NCBI GenBank assembly: GCA_028868995.1
Contig: JAGWTH010000008.1
Coordinates: forward strand, 30,402-94,401
Length of the DNA stretch: 64,000 bases
Source of the DNA: Burkholderiales bacterium
GTDB taxonomy: Bacteria; Pseudomonadota; Gammaproteobacteria; Burkholderiales; Burkholderiaceae_C
Direction: 5' to 3'
In this document: in pieces, positions 47,349 through 54,982 of the stretch
Layout of the letters: every line of letters begins with the position of its first letter
Position numbering within the stretch: the first letter of the stretch is position 1
Made by a program: the position numbers and the translations under genes
Notes under the pieces: generated by a model
Seen by the model: the letters and a program-made list of their open reading frames with translations, nothing else
Database searches by the model: none
Told to the model about the DNA's origin: nothing

Positions 47349-48557
47349 TCAGCGCACTGCGTGGCCGAGAAGTTCGCGGGCAATCGTGTTGCGCTGGATT
47401 TCGCTGGTGCCGGTGAGCACCCGGTACATGCGCAGGAGGCGGAACAGGAATTCGACCCGGCTCCCCTGCACGATGCCTTCGCCGCCATGCACCTGCACGG
47501 CGCGGTCCGCGATGCGGAACGCTGTCTCGGAGCAGAACAGCTTGGCCATGGATGCTTCCGCGCGGGCGTCGACGCCGGCGTCGAGCGTGCGTGCGACGCT
47601 GAGCATCAGGGCGCGCGCCGCGGCGAGTTCCGTCGCCATGTCGGCCAGCAGGTGCTGCACGGCCTGGAAGGCGCCGATCGGCTGGCCGAACTGGCGACGG
47701 CGCGTCGCGTGCGCGATCGAATCCTCAAGGGCGAGGCGCGCGAGCCCCAGCATCGTGGGGCAATGCAGGAGGCGGTTGACGGTGATGCGCCCTAGCGCCA
47801 GGGGCAGGCCGCGGCCGCGTTCGCCGATCTGGTTGCTCGCGGGAATGCGACAGCCTTCCAGCACGATGTTGCCGGTGTGCGACTGGCCCGCCATCGTCTT
47901 GTAGCCCGCCTCCACGCGGAAGCCCGGCCGATCGCGCTCGACGAAGAAGGCGGTGGTCTCGCGCACCGACGGATCCTCGGACGTCGAGCAGATGATCACG
48001 GCCACGTCGCACAGCGGCGCGCCGGAGATGAATCGCTTCATGCCATCGAGGACGAAGCTGTCGCCGTCGCGAACGGCGCGCGTCTGCACGTTGCCGGCAT
48101 CGGAGCCGGCCTCCGGCTCGGTGATGGCGAAGCAGATCGCCTTCTCCGCCCGGGCGACCGGCAGGATGAAGCGCTCCATCTGGTCCGCCGTGGCGACCTT
48201 CGCCAGGGCGCCCACCCGCGGCGGCCCCGTCAGCTCGCCCAGCACGTGCGGCGCGAAGGGAGAACCGCTCGCATAGATGAACTCCTTGATCAGCGCGTGG
48301 TCCAGGACACTGAAGCCGGCGCCGCCGAGCGGCTTCGGCAAGGTCATCCCATAGAAGCCCAGGTCACGCGAGCGCTTCCAGACCTGCTCCAGCAGCGAGC
48401 GCGGCGGTGCGTGCTCGTGGTCGATGCCGTGCTCCGCGGCGAGCGGCTTCAGTTCCTCGCGCAGGAAGGTGTCGAGCCGGCCGATGAATTCGCGCGCGGC
48501 GTCGGAGCCCTCGAAGGGCGGCTGCGCGGGCTGGGACCTGGTGGTGGATGCATCCAT
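47349..48557 (-). CDS. Acyl-CoA dehydrogenase family protein (catalytic Glu replaced by Thr)
   Basis: 402-residue acyl-CoA dehydrogenase with CFAITEPEAGSDAGNVQ and GMKRFISGAP. At the canonical catalytic position it reads YRVLTGTSEIQ, so T382 replaces Glu. The remainder (RRRQFGQPIGAFQAVQHLLADM and QVHGGEG) is orthodox. GGAG 5 nt before ATG 48557. It lies 9 bp after the ligase gene and is the second gene of the island operon; it probably oxidises the acyl-CoA formed by the ligase. Confidence 0.91.
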   Translation of the reverse strand: MDASTTRSQPAQPPFEGSDAAREFIGRLDTFLREELKPLAAEHGIDHEHAPPRSLLEQVWKRSRDLGFYGMTLPKPLGGAGFSVLDHALIKEFIYASGSPFAPHVLGELTGPPRVGALAKVATADQMERFILPVARAEKAICFAITEPEAGSDAGNVQTRAVRDGDSFVLDGMKRFISGAPLCDVAVIICSTSEDPSVRETTAFFVERDRPGFRVEAGYKTMAGQSHTGNIVLEGCRIPASNQIGERGRGLPLALGRITVNRLLHCPTMLGLARLALEDSIAHATRRRQFGQPIGAFQAVQHLLADMATELAAARALMLSVARTLDAGVDARAEASMAKLFCSETAFRIADRAVQVHGGEGIVQGSRVEFLFRLLRMYRVLTGTSEIQRNTIARELLGHAVR

Positions 48558-48566
48558 CGCGGCTCC

Positions 48567-50141
48567 TCAGTTCACGCGCCGCTCGCGGCCGCGCCAGTAA
48601 TGCTCGCGCACGTCCTTGCGCGAGAGCTTGCCGTTGCCGTTCTTCGGCAGGTCGGGAACGAAATCGACCGAGCGGGGCCGCTTGAAGTCGGCGAGCCGCC
48701 CGCGGCAGAAGTCCATCAGGTCGGCGTCGCTGGCCTGCGCGCCCTCGCGCAGCACCACCACGGCCTTCACCGATTCGCCCCAGTGCTCGTCGGGCACGCC
48801 GACCACGCAGACCTCGTAGATCGCGGGATGCTGCGCCAGCACGGACTCCACCTCGCTCGGGTAGATGTTGAAGCCCCCGGAGACCAGCATCTCCTTCTTG
48901 CGGTCGACGATGTAGATGTAGCCCTCCTCGTCCACGCGGGCGAGGTCGCCGGTGCGCAGCCACCCATTCGCGTCGAAGGCCTGCTGACTCTGCTCCGGCG
49001 CGCGCCAGTAGCCGGCGAATACGTCGGGGCCGCGCACGCAGATCTCGCCGATGGCGTCGCCGCTCACCGCGTTGCCCTCCTCGTCCAACACCTGCACGTC
49101 GGATTCGGCCATCGGGCGGCCGCAGGCGGACAGCAATTCGGGCCGGCCTCCCTCGATGGCCAGCGCATGGTCGGCAACGCCGAGGCCGACGACGCCGCCG
49201 GTGGTTTCGCCCGCGCCATAGCCTTGCGCCAGCACGGGGCCGAACGCCGCCCAGGCTTCGCGGATGCGCCCCGGCGACATCGGCGCCGCGCCATAGCTCA
49301 CGAGCCGCAGGCTCGACAGATCGCGCGTGCGGATGCTGGGCTCCGCCAGCAGTGCGTGGATCATCGCGGGGACGAGAAAGGCCATCGTGACGCGGTGCTT
49401 CTCGATCGCCTCCAGGTATTCGGCAGGGCGAAAGCCTTCCATCAGCAGGATGGTGGCGCCCTGGTACAGCACCGGCTGGATGAACATTCCGCTGGCGTGC
49501 GTGATCGGGCCGGACAGCATCAGCACGTCACCGGGCATCGCGTGCATGCGGCCCATCACGTTCTTGCGCAGCGATGCGAAGCGGTTGCCGACCGTCTGCA
49601 TGGCGGCCTTGAGCTTTCCGGTGGAGCCGGACGTGTAATGCAGCACGGCCAGGTCTTCGGAGCGCATCTCCTCGCAGGGGAACGCCGTGGCGGGCGCCTG
49701 CGCAAGCAGTTGCTCGTACGACAGCCATCCGCCCTCGCCGCCGGCGGGCGCGGGATCGAAGGCGATCCGGTGCCGCAGGGCCGCCACGCCGGCAGCCGCC
49801 TCGACGACCATCCCGCGGTGCTCGGGACCGGAAAGGCACGCGGCTGGCTCCGCGTTGGCCAGGGCATCCGCGAGTTCCTGTGGCGCAAGCCTCGAATTGA
49901 GCGCGACCTTCACCAGGCCTGCCTTGTAGAGCGCGCATTCCAGCTCCACGATCTCGGGCCGGTTCGGGGAGACGACAGCAACGCGGTCGCCGCGCTGCAG
50001 GCCGAGTGCGCGCAGCGCGTGCGCGAGACGGCTGGCGCGCCGCTCCAGCTCCCGATAGGTGGTCGAACGATCGCGGAACAGGATGGCCGGGCGGTTCGGC
50101 CAGTGGCGAGCGCTGCGCGCGACGTACATGCCGAGGTTCAC
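48567..50141 (-). CDS. AMP-forming acyl-CoA synthetase
   Basis: 524-residue ANL-superfamily ligase activating a carboxylic acid to its CoA thioester through an acyl-adenylate. Motifs: A3 loop YTSGSTGKLKA (about 172-182), A5 YGAGETTG, A7 GWLRTGDLA, A8 hinge RKKEMLVSGGFNIYP, and the terminal catalytic lysine in LPKNGNGKLSRKD. The GTG at 50141 is chosen: GGAGG lies 7 nt upstream and the protein then begins at the family N-terminus (NLGMYVARSARHWPNRPA). The GTG overlaps the stop of a 12-codon upstream frame that has its own Shine-Dalgarno. First enzyme gene of the island operon. Confidence 0.92.
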   Translation of the reverse strand: MNLGMYVARSARHWPNRPAILFRDRSTTYRELERRASRLAHALRALGLQRGDRVAVVSPNRPEIVELECALYKAGLVKVALNSRLAPQELADALANAEPAACLSGPEHRGMVVEAAAGVAALRHRIAFDPAPAGGEGGWLSYEQLLAQAPATAFPCEEMRSEDLAVLHYTSGSTGKLKAAMQTVGNRFASLRKNVMGRMHAMPGDVLMLSGPITHASGMFIQPVLYQGATILLMEGFRPAEYLEAIEKHRVTMAFLVPAMIHALLAEPSIRTRDLSSLRLVSYGAAPMSPGRIREAWAAFGPVLAQGYGAGETTGGVVGLGVADHALAIEGGRPELLSACGRPMAESDVQVLDEEGNAVSGDAIGEICVRGPDVFAGYWRAPEQSQQAFDANGWLRTGDLARVDEEGYIYIVDRKKEMLVSGGFNIYPSEVESVLAQHPAIYEVCVVGVPDEHWGESVKAVVVLREGAQASDADLMDFCRGRLADFKRPRSVDFVPDLPKNGNGKLSRKDVREHYWRGRERRVN

Positions 50142-50176
50142 GAGAGGCCCTCCGGGCGGTGGATTCGGTGCGTCAT
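50138..50176 (-). CDS. Possible 12-codon leader peptide upstream of the ligase gene
   Basis: ATG at 50176, preceded by AAAGGAGACAGG, opens a 12-codon frame (MTHRIHRPEGLS) whose TGA overlaps the ligase GTG (GTGA). This would be translational coupling through a leader. The peptide has no run of one amino acid that would suggest classical attenuation. It might be chance; the Shine-Dalgarno and exact overlap are the only evidence. Confidence 0.35.
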   Translation of the reverse strand: MTHRIHRPEGLS

Positions 50177-50248
50177 TCCTGTCTCCTTTGGAATGGACGC
50201 AGTCTAGGAAAGCGGCCCCCGCGCGCGGATAATCCAATAGCACGAATT

Positions 50249-50265
50249 GATAACTGGCGGTTATC
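50249..50265. promoter_or_regulatory. LysR-type operator (T-N11-A dyad)
   Basis: GATAACTGGCGGTTATC: perfect 6-bp arms around TGGCG, containing the T-N11-A core TAACTGGCGGTTA. It lies in the 137-bp gap between the ligase operon and the divergent lysR gene, 49 bp from the LysR ATG. A weaker dyad (CAAT-N7-ATTG, 50235-50249) adjoins it and may be the activation half-site. Confidence 0.7.
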
Positions 50266-50313
50266 TTTCTTGGCGATCCGGCCGCCGGCGGGAATCTTCA
50301 CGGAGGTGTGAGC

Positions 50314-51240
50314 ATGGCGGTCCGGCTGGACGATATCGACTACTTCCTGGCTGTGGCCCAGCACGGCCAGCTGCGGCGCGCGGCCGTCGCGCTTGGCTTG
50401 TCGCAGCCCGCCCTGACCAAGGCGCTGCAGCGGCTGGAGAAGGAGCTGGGGTTCACGCTGTTCGAGCGCAGCTCGCGAGGCATGACCCTCACCGGGGTGG
50501 CCGAACAGTTTCGCCAGCGGATGCAGGTCCTGCGCGCAAGCCTGGGCGAAGCCATCAAGGAAGCCGCCGACCAGCATCTGGGCGCGATGGGCCTGCTGCG
50601 CGTCGGGGTTTCGCCTCTGTACGCGCAGCGCCTGTTCGTTCCTGCGTGCCTGCAACTGCACGCACAGCGGCCGGCCGCGCGCATGAAGGTGATGATCAAC
50701 CTGAACGATGGCTTGATCGCCGCGCTGCGGCTGGGCGACCTGGACCTGACGATCAATGCGCTTCCGGGCGTGCTGCCCGACGACCTCGAGGCCGTGCCGC
50801 TGATGAAGGACGACCTGCGCCTCGTGGTGCGCGACGGGCATCCGCTGCTGGCGCGCCGGCGCGTGCGACTTCAGGACTTGCTGGATGCCGAGTGGATGCT
50901 TCCCGGCCCCGAGGTGGCCGCCCGGCGCAGTGTCGAAGCCCGCCTCGCCGAGGCGGGCATGCCACCACCGCGCGTGGCGATCGAGGTGAACAACACGGCG
51001 GGCCAGCTCAGTCGCTTGCTGGTGCACAGCGATCTCGTGTCCATCATGAGCGAGGCGATGCTCGACGGCCCCACCGGGCAGGGGCTCGCGCCGTTACCGT
51101 TCGCGGAGGCGCGGTTCACGCGGGCGATCGGGGTGATGATGCGCAAGGGGCATGCACTGTCGCCGTTGGCACGGAGATTTCTCGAGGTCTTGCGGGAGTG
51201 TGGGCGGCAGAAGACGGTCGGAGCGAGCGATGCGAGCTGA
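50314..51240 (+). CDS. LysR-family transcriptional regulator
   Basis: 308-residue regulator. The N-terminal helix-turn-helix is AVAQHGQLRRAAVALGLSQPALTKALQRLE (about 13-42), followed by the linker and a two-lobed periplasmic-binding-like effector domain (from about residue 92). ATG 50314 has GGAGG 7 nt upstream; the alternative GTG 50308 is too close to it. Divergent from the ligase/dehydrogenase/Bug/sulfatase operon, so most likely its activator. It lies inside the tRNA-Arg-bounded segment. Confidence 0.93.
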   Translation: MAVRLDDIDYFLAVAQHGQLRRAAVALGLSQPALTKALQRLEKELGFTLFERSSRGMTLTGVAEQFRQRMQVLRASLGEAIKEAADQHLGAMGLLRVGVSPLYAQRLFVPACLQLHAQRPAARMKVMINLNDGLIAALRLGDLDLTINALPGVLPDDLEAVPLMKDDLRLVVRDGHPLLARRRVRLQDLLDAEWMLPGPEVAARRSVEARLAEAGMPPPRVAIEVNNTAGQLSRLLVHSDLVSIMSEAMLDGPTGQGLAPLPFAEARFTRAIGVMMRKGHALSPLARRFLEVLRECGRQKTVGASDAS

Positions 51241-51299
51241 CGTAGCGCGGGCTGTCAATGCGATCCGCGTGGCCACCCATTCCTACCCGAGACGTCCAG

Positions 51300-51600
51300 G
51301 GCCTGCATTGGGCTGCTGCCGGTTTCGTACACACGCTGATAAGGTGGAAAGTGAAAGCGGACGTGGTTTATGGCGACGAGACGGCAGTTCAGCCGGGAGT
51401 TCAAGCTTGAGGCCGTGAGGCTGGTCAAGGAGCGAGGGGTGTCGGTGCCGCAGGCGGCCCGCGACCTGGATGTGCACGAGAACGTGCTGCGCAAGTGGAT
51501 TCGGGAGGCGGCAGTGGGAGACTTTCGGGGGACTCAGTTCCCCGAAACATCGGAGAACGGGTGGTTTTCAGGCCTTGACAGGGCCTACGATTTTCGATGA
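51300..51600 (+). mobile_element. Remnant of an IS3-family insertion sequence
   Basis: The left part of an IS3-type element: about 70 bp of upstream sequence, then the start of orfA at 51370. Homology to OrfA ends near 51510, and the rest of orfA, orfB and the right inverted repeat are missing. The right side runs directly into the decayed tRNA-Arg copy. Its position at the island edge suggests that IS-linked deletion shaped the junction. The exact left inverted repeat was not determined. Confidence 0.7.
51370..51600 (+). pseudogene. IS3-family transposase OrfA, truncated
   Basis: 76 codons remain. Residues 1-46 (RRQFSREFKLEAVRLVKERG, then the helix-turn-helix of the dimeric OrfA) match IS3-group OrfA. 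From about residue 48 (VGDFRGTQFPET) the sequence no longer resembles the family, lacking the leucine zipper and the frameshift window into OrfB. It cannot make a transposase. An inverted repeat TTTCGGGG/CCCCGAAA lies in the unrelated tail near 51525-51549. Confidence 0.85.
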
Positions 51601-51620
51601 ATCAAGAGCTTACGGATACA

Positions 51621-51670
51621 CGGCTAGCTGCGAACCAAGGGGTCGTGGTTCGAATCCTGCCAGCCGCGCC
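51621..51670 (+). pseudogene. Decayed 3' fragment of tRNA-Arg(ACG)
   Basis: From the anticodon 3' side to the acceptor end it matches the intact gene at 44090-44166 (CGAACCAAGGGGTCGT, then GGTTCGAATCCTGCCAGCC). It has lost one G in the variable region/T stem, has an altered anticodon loop (CTAGCTGCGAA) and ends GCGCCG instead of GCGCCA. The 5' half is absent. A near-identical copy of the tRNA's terminator follows at 51678. This is the pattern of an attachment-site duplication or a deleted tandem tRNA. Confidence 0.85.
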
Positions 51671-51677
51671 GAACCTG

Positions 51678-51712
51678 AAGGGCTTACGTCGATTCCGGCG
51701 TAAGCCCTTTTT
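51678..51712 (+). terminator. Second copy of the tRNA-Arg terminator
   Basis: AAGGGCTTACG/CGTAAGCCCTT stem with loop region TCGATTCCGG and five T residues. It differs from the copy at 44175-44209 at one loop base and in the T run. It stands 8 bp after the tRNA-Arg fragment and isolates ctaG from the left. Confidence 0.88.
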
Positions 51713-51814
51713 CATGGGCTCGGGGATTCCGTCGGGATTCGCCTTTCTCCCCCAGGCCCCGGAAACTCCGACGCCGTTTCGGAGTCCACCCCGGTCCGCA
51801 GCTCGAGCGACAGC

Positions 51815-53020
51815 ATGAACCTCGCCGAACCAGCCCAGGCCACCACGACGCCGGGGCGACCCTCCGATTTCCTCCGGCGCCGGGGCCTGCCTGCCGCCTT
51901 CGCCTTGTCGATCGCGCCGCTCGCCGCGCAGGCCCACGTCGAGGCGCAGGTGCCCACGTCGTTCTGGGGCGACTGGCCGATCAATGCCTGGGTGACCCTG
52001 CCGCTGCTGCTGGCCGCACTGTGCTATGCCGTCGGGGCCCACCGCCTGTCCGGGAAGGACTCGGCGCCGACCCGTGGGGCGCGCCTGGCGTATTACGGGG
52101 GACTGGCGACCGTCTTCGCCTCGCTGCAGTCGCCGCTCGACGCCGTCTCCGAACACCTGTTCGCGATGCACCAGGTGCAGCACCTGCTCATGCGCGGCCT
52201 CGCCCCCATGCTGCTGATGCTGGCCGTGCCCGCGCCGGCCCTGATCGCGGGGCTGCCCGATGCGGTACGCCGTCACCTGCTGGCGCCCCTGCTGCGCAAC
52301 GCCGGCGTCGGCGGTGTGTTCGGCTTCCTCGGCCGGCCGCTGGTGGCCACGCTGCTCTACGTTGCGGCCTTGTATGCCTGGGAGGTCCCCGCCTGGCACG
52401 ACGCGGCCCTGCTCGACGAGCGCCTGCACGACGTCATGCACGTGACGATGTTCGCCTCCGGCATGTTTTTCTTCTGGTCGGTGTTCGACCCGCAGCCCGC
52501 GCCCTGGGGCACGCCGTTCAGCCGGCGCATTCCCATGCTCGGGGCCGCGATCTTCGCCAACATCCCGATCGGCGCGCTCACCACGCTGAAGAGCGACCTC
52601 TGGTACCCGGCGTACGACCAACTGGGCCGGGCGTGGCACGTGAAGCCGATCACCGACGAGCTGCTCGGTGGCGTGGTGATGTGGATCGCCGCCAGCATGA
52701 TGGGCCTGGTCGCCATGCTCGTCGTGCTGCGGCGCTGGGGCCGGGCCGAAAGGCGCCTCGAGGAGCGGCGCCTGCGCGGGCTGCTGCCGGAGTCCGCCAC
52801 GGGGGGCGAGACCGCCCGGCGCGCCAGGGGGCGCCTGCTCGCCCTGGGGCTCGCATGCGTGCCGATCCTGGTGTTCGCGAGCCTGGTGGGCTTCGCGCTG
52901 GCACTGCACCATCGCGCCGCGGCAAGGCCCGCGAAGTTGGGCTTGTCCGTGCAGGCAGGTCCTGCCGGCCCCGGCGCCATCCTTGCCGGGACGGCGCCTC
53001 GCGCGGCATCGGTCAAGTGA
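51815..53020 (+). CDS. ctaG: CtaG-family cytochrome c oxidase assembly protein (caa3_CtaG type)
   Basis: 401-residue membrane protein with about seven to nine helices. It carries the conserved histidine/methionine pattern of the caa3_CtaG family: SEHLFAMHQVQHLLMRGLAPMLLMLA (about 110-135) and DERLHDVMHVTMFASGMFFFWSVF (about 203-226). It probably helps supply copper to haem-copper oxidases. A charged cytoplasmic segment with RRW/RRLEERRLR lies near residue 310 before the last helix. It is not the Cox11-type CtaG. It stands alone after the island boundary; no oxidase genes are nearby. Confidence 0.88.
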   Translation: MNLAEPAQATTTPGRPSDFLRRRGLPAAFALSIAPLAAQAHVEAQVPTSFWGDWPINAWVTLPLLLAALCYAVGAHRLSGKDSAPTRGARLAYYGGLATVFASLQSPLDAVSEHLFAMHQVQHLLMRGLAPMLLMLAVPAPALIAGLPDAVRRHLLAPLLRNAGVGGVFGFLGRPLVATLLYVAALYAWEVPAWHDAALLDERLHDVMHVTMFASGMFFFWSVFDPQPAPWGTPFSRRIPMLGAAIFANIPIGALTTLKSDLWYPAYDQLGRAWHVKPITDELLGGVVMWIAASMMGLVAMLVVLRRWGRAERRLEERRLRGLLPESATGGETARRARGRLLALGLACVPILVFASLVGFALALHHRAAARPAKLGLSVQAGPAGPGAILAGTAPRAASVK

Positions 53021-53121
53021 CCGCGCCGGATCCGGTGTTCCCGCGTCCTGGCCCAGCAGTCCTTCTCGCCGGTTTCATCCGGACCGCACCTGTTCCGGGA
53101 AGGGGTTCGTCAGGGCTCTCC

Positions 53122-54714
53122 TCAGTACGCGGCGGACCACGCAACCTGCTCGTCACCCACTTCCGCAGCTGGCGGCGCAAGGTCGCCGAAGCCGCTGTCG
53201 AAGCCCGACTCGGCGAATCGATCGGGCTCGGGCGCGCTCCAGCCCACCTTTCGCGCCCAATGCCGGCCGTAGGCGCCTTCGGTGCGCGACCTTCCGATCT
53301 CGGGAGCGAAGACCTGCTCCTCCCTCAAGTCCAGCGTGAGGAACACCTGCCGCTGGAGCGCGGAGCGGCGCTTGAGCAGCGCAGCGCTGATGGGATCGGT
53401 GTCGCGGAAGAAGGAGGAGGCTCGCTCCAGGGCTGTCCTCATCGCCGGGGAAACCGCAGGCGCGCATCGTCCGACCGGGTTCTCTTTCGACGTGCCTCGA
53501 AGCAGCAACCCCCAGGGCTTCACCTGGTCGCGGACATGAAAGGAAAGGGCCTCACGCCGTGTCAGGTGAAGAACGCGGGCCAGCGCAACGCGCTCCGCGA
53601 GCTCGGGGCTGTTGGCCGACAGGTCTGCGAGCATCTTGCGCTCGCGCTCCGGGGCCATCTCGGGCAGGGGAAGGACCAGGCTTTGCAGCAGGTGCTTCGC
53701 CACGGTATTCCCCGCCTCGGCCGACCGGTCCAGCCAGCCCACGCCTTCCGCGGCTTCATCGACACTGTTCGCCCGTCGCAGCAGCTCGCCGCCCAGCAGC
53801 GTCTGCGCCTCGACATCGCCCAACCCGGCGGCCTTCTCGAGGAAGAAGCGGCGCGTCTCCCAGCCGATCACGGCCACGCGCCCGTAGGGGCCGAGTTGCG
53901 CGAGCTTCAACCACGCCTCGCTGCTGCCACCGTCGGCAGCGCGCAGCAGGACCGCCATGGCGCGACGGGTGTTCGTACGCTGTACGAGTGACTGCCACGG
54001 CAGCTCCCGGTGGGGCAGGCCGGCGAGCGCGGAGCCCAGCATCACCATGGCGTCGACCTGGCCCGAGGTGGCGGAGCGATCGAGCGCCCACTCCACGAGC
54101 TCCGTTGACAATTGGAGCGTGACGCGCAGCTCGAGGCATTTCCGCAAGATGTCGAGCACGAGCGCGCACAGGCGAGGTCCGCGCGGAGCGAGGGCATCGG
54201 CGGCCCTTGTCGCCCACTGGGCATCTTCCACGCGAGCCTCGCGAAGGGCCTCGGTGGCATTGATCCAGGCCAGGTCGAAGGCCGACTCCAGCAGCCGGCC
54301 TTCTTCCGACGAGAGCTGCTGTGCGAAGCGCGCCACGTCCGTTGCCGCCGCAGCCGCCTGCGGCAGCCCCGATGCACGCAGCCGATCCTGCGCCTCCGCG
54401 CGCTGGCTGCTGCGGAAGACGAGCAGCAGGCCTGCCTTGGCCTGGACGGAGGGAACGGCGAGACGGCTCGCGTTCTCCAGCAGCAGCGCGGAAAGTCCCG
54501 TCAGGCACAGCACGTCCAGCGGCACCCGCGTGCATACCAGCTCAATGGCAGCCCGGGACTTCGCCTCGACCAGATGCTGCAGGTAGGCGATGCCCAGGCG
54601 GTAGTTGCGCGCCAATCCTGGTTGGCCCGTGAACAGGAGCGCGGCGAATGCCAGCGAGGCTTGCGGATCGCCCTTCTTGGCTCGCTCGCGGAGGTCCAGC
54701 CATTCCTTGCGCAT
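53122..54714 (-). CDS. Sel1-like repeat protein of unknown function
   Basis: 530-residue cytoplasmic helical protein without signal peptide. Scattered Sel1/TPR-like repeats are readable: KKGDPQASLAFAALLFTGQPG at the N-terminus, DAMVMLGSALAG, AADGGSSEAWLKLAQLGPYG, AAGLGDVEAQTLLGGELLRR and DRSAEAGNTVAKHLLQ. The C-terminal 120 residues (after about 410) have no repeats. GC content is somewhat lower than in the core genes. I do not recognise an ortholog. It faces ctaG tail to tail and precedes a low-GC stretch, so it may belong to accessory DNA. Confidence 0.75.
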   Translation of the reverse strand: MRKEWLDLRERAKKGDPQASLAFAALLFTGQPGLARNYRLGIAYLQHLVEAKSRAAIELVCTRVPLDVLCLTGLSALLLENASRLAVPSVQAKAGLLLVFRSSQRAEAQDRLRASGLPQAAAAATDVARFAQQLSSEEGRLLESAFDLAWINATEALREARVEDAQWATRAADALAPRGPRLCALVLDILRKCLELRVTLQLSTELVEWALDRSATSGQVDAMVMLGSALAGLPHRELPWQSLVQRTNTRRAMAVLLRAADGGSSEAWLKLAQLGPYGRVAVIGWETRRFFLEKAAGLGDVEAQTLLGGELLRRANSVDEAAEGVGWLDRSAEAGNTVAKHLLQSLVLPLPEMAPERERKMLADLSANSPELAERVALARVLHLTRREALSFHVRDQVKPWGLLLRGTSKENPVGRCAPAVSPAMRTALERASSFFRDTDPISAALLKRRSALQRQVFLTLDLREEQVFAPEIGRSRTEGAYGRHWARKVGWSAPEPDRFAESGFDSGFGDLAPPAAEVGDEQVAWSAAY

Positions 54715-54982
54715 CTATCTGCCCCGCAGTCGCAAAAGAGCCACGGCATTTGGTGGACAATTTGTCGATGAGGGTTGACGCATGCTACATAGTTTACGCA
54801 CTTTAAATGTTTAGCGCGCAACTGCTCCACCCGACCCGCCTTATCGGGAGGTCGTTCCGATCTCGCGTGTGTAATGTTCACAACAAGCACTTGGCCGGTC
54901 GAGTCGACGGGTGGTGCAGCGGGGGGGGGGGCGGGTTAGGTCGGATTCGTTCTCGCTTCAGGAACACCAGCCGACCGGGACG
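54715..54982. other. Low-GC intergenic region with an 11-G tract
   Basis: 268 bp between the Sel1-like gene and the next minus-strand gene. It is markedly AT-richer around 54775-54815 (CATAGTTTACGCACTTTAAATG), where the Sel1-like gene promoter may lie. At 54921-54931 there are eleven consecutive G residues. No convincing coding frame or RNA gene is seen. Confidence 0.6.

Noticed and set aside
51370..51600. Intact IS3 orfA
   Set aside because: Similarity stops near residue 47, with no leucine zipper, frameshift site or orfB downstream.
44167..51620. Integrase or excisionase gene within the tRNA-bounded segment
   Set aside because: All sizeable frames there are assigned to catabolic, regulatory or IS3-type genes; none has tyrosine- or serine-recombinase motifs.
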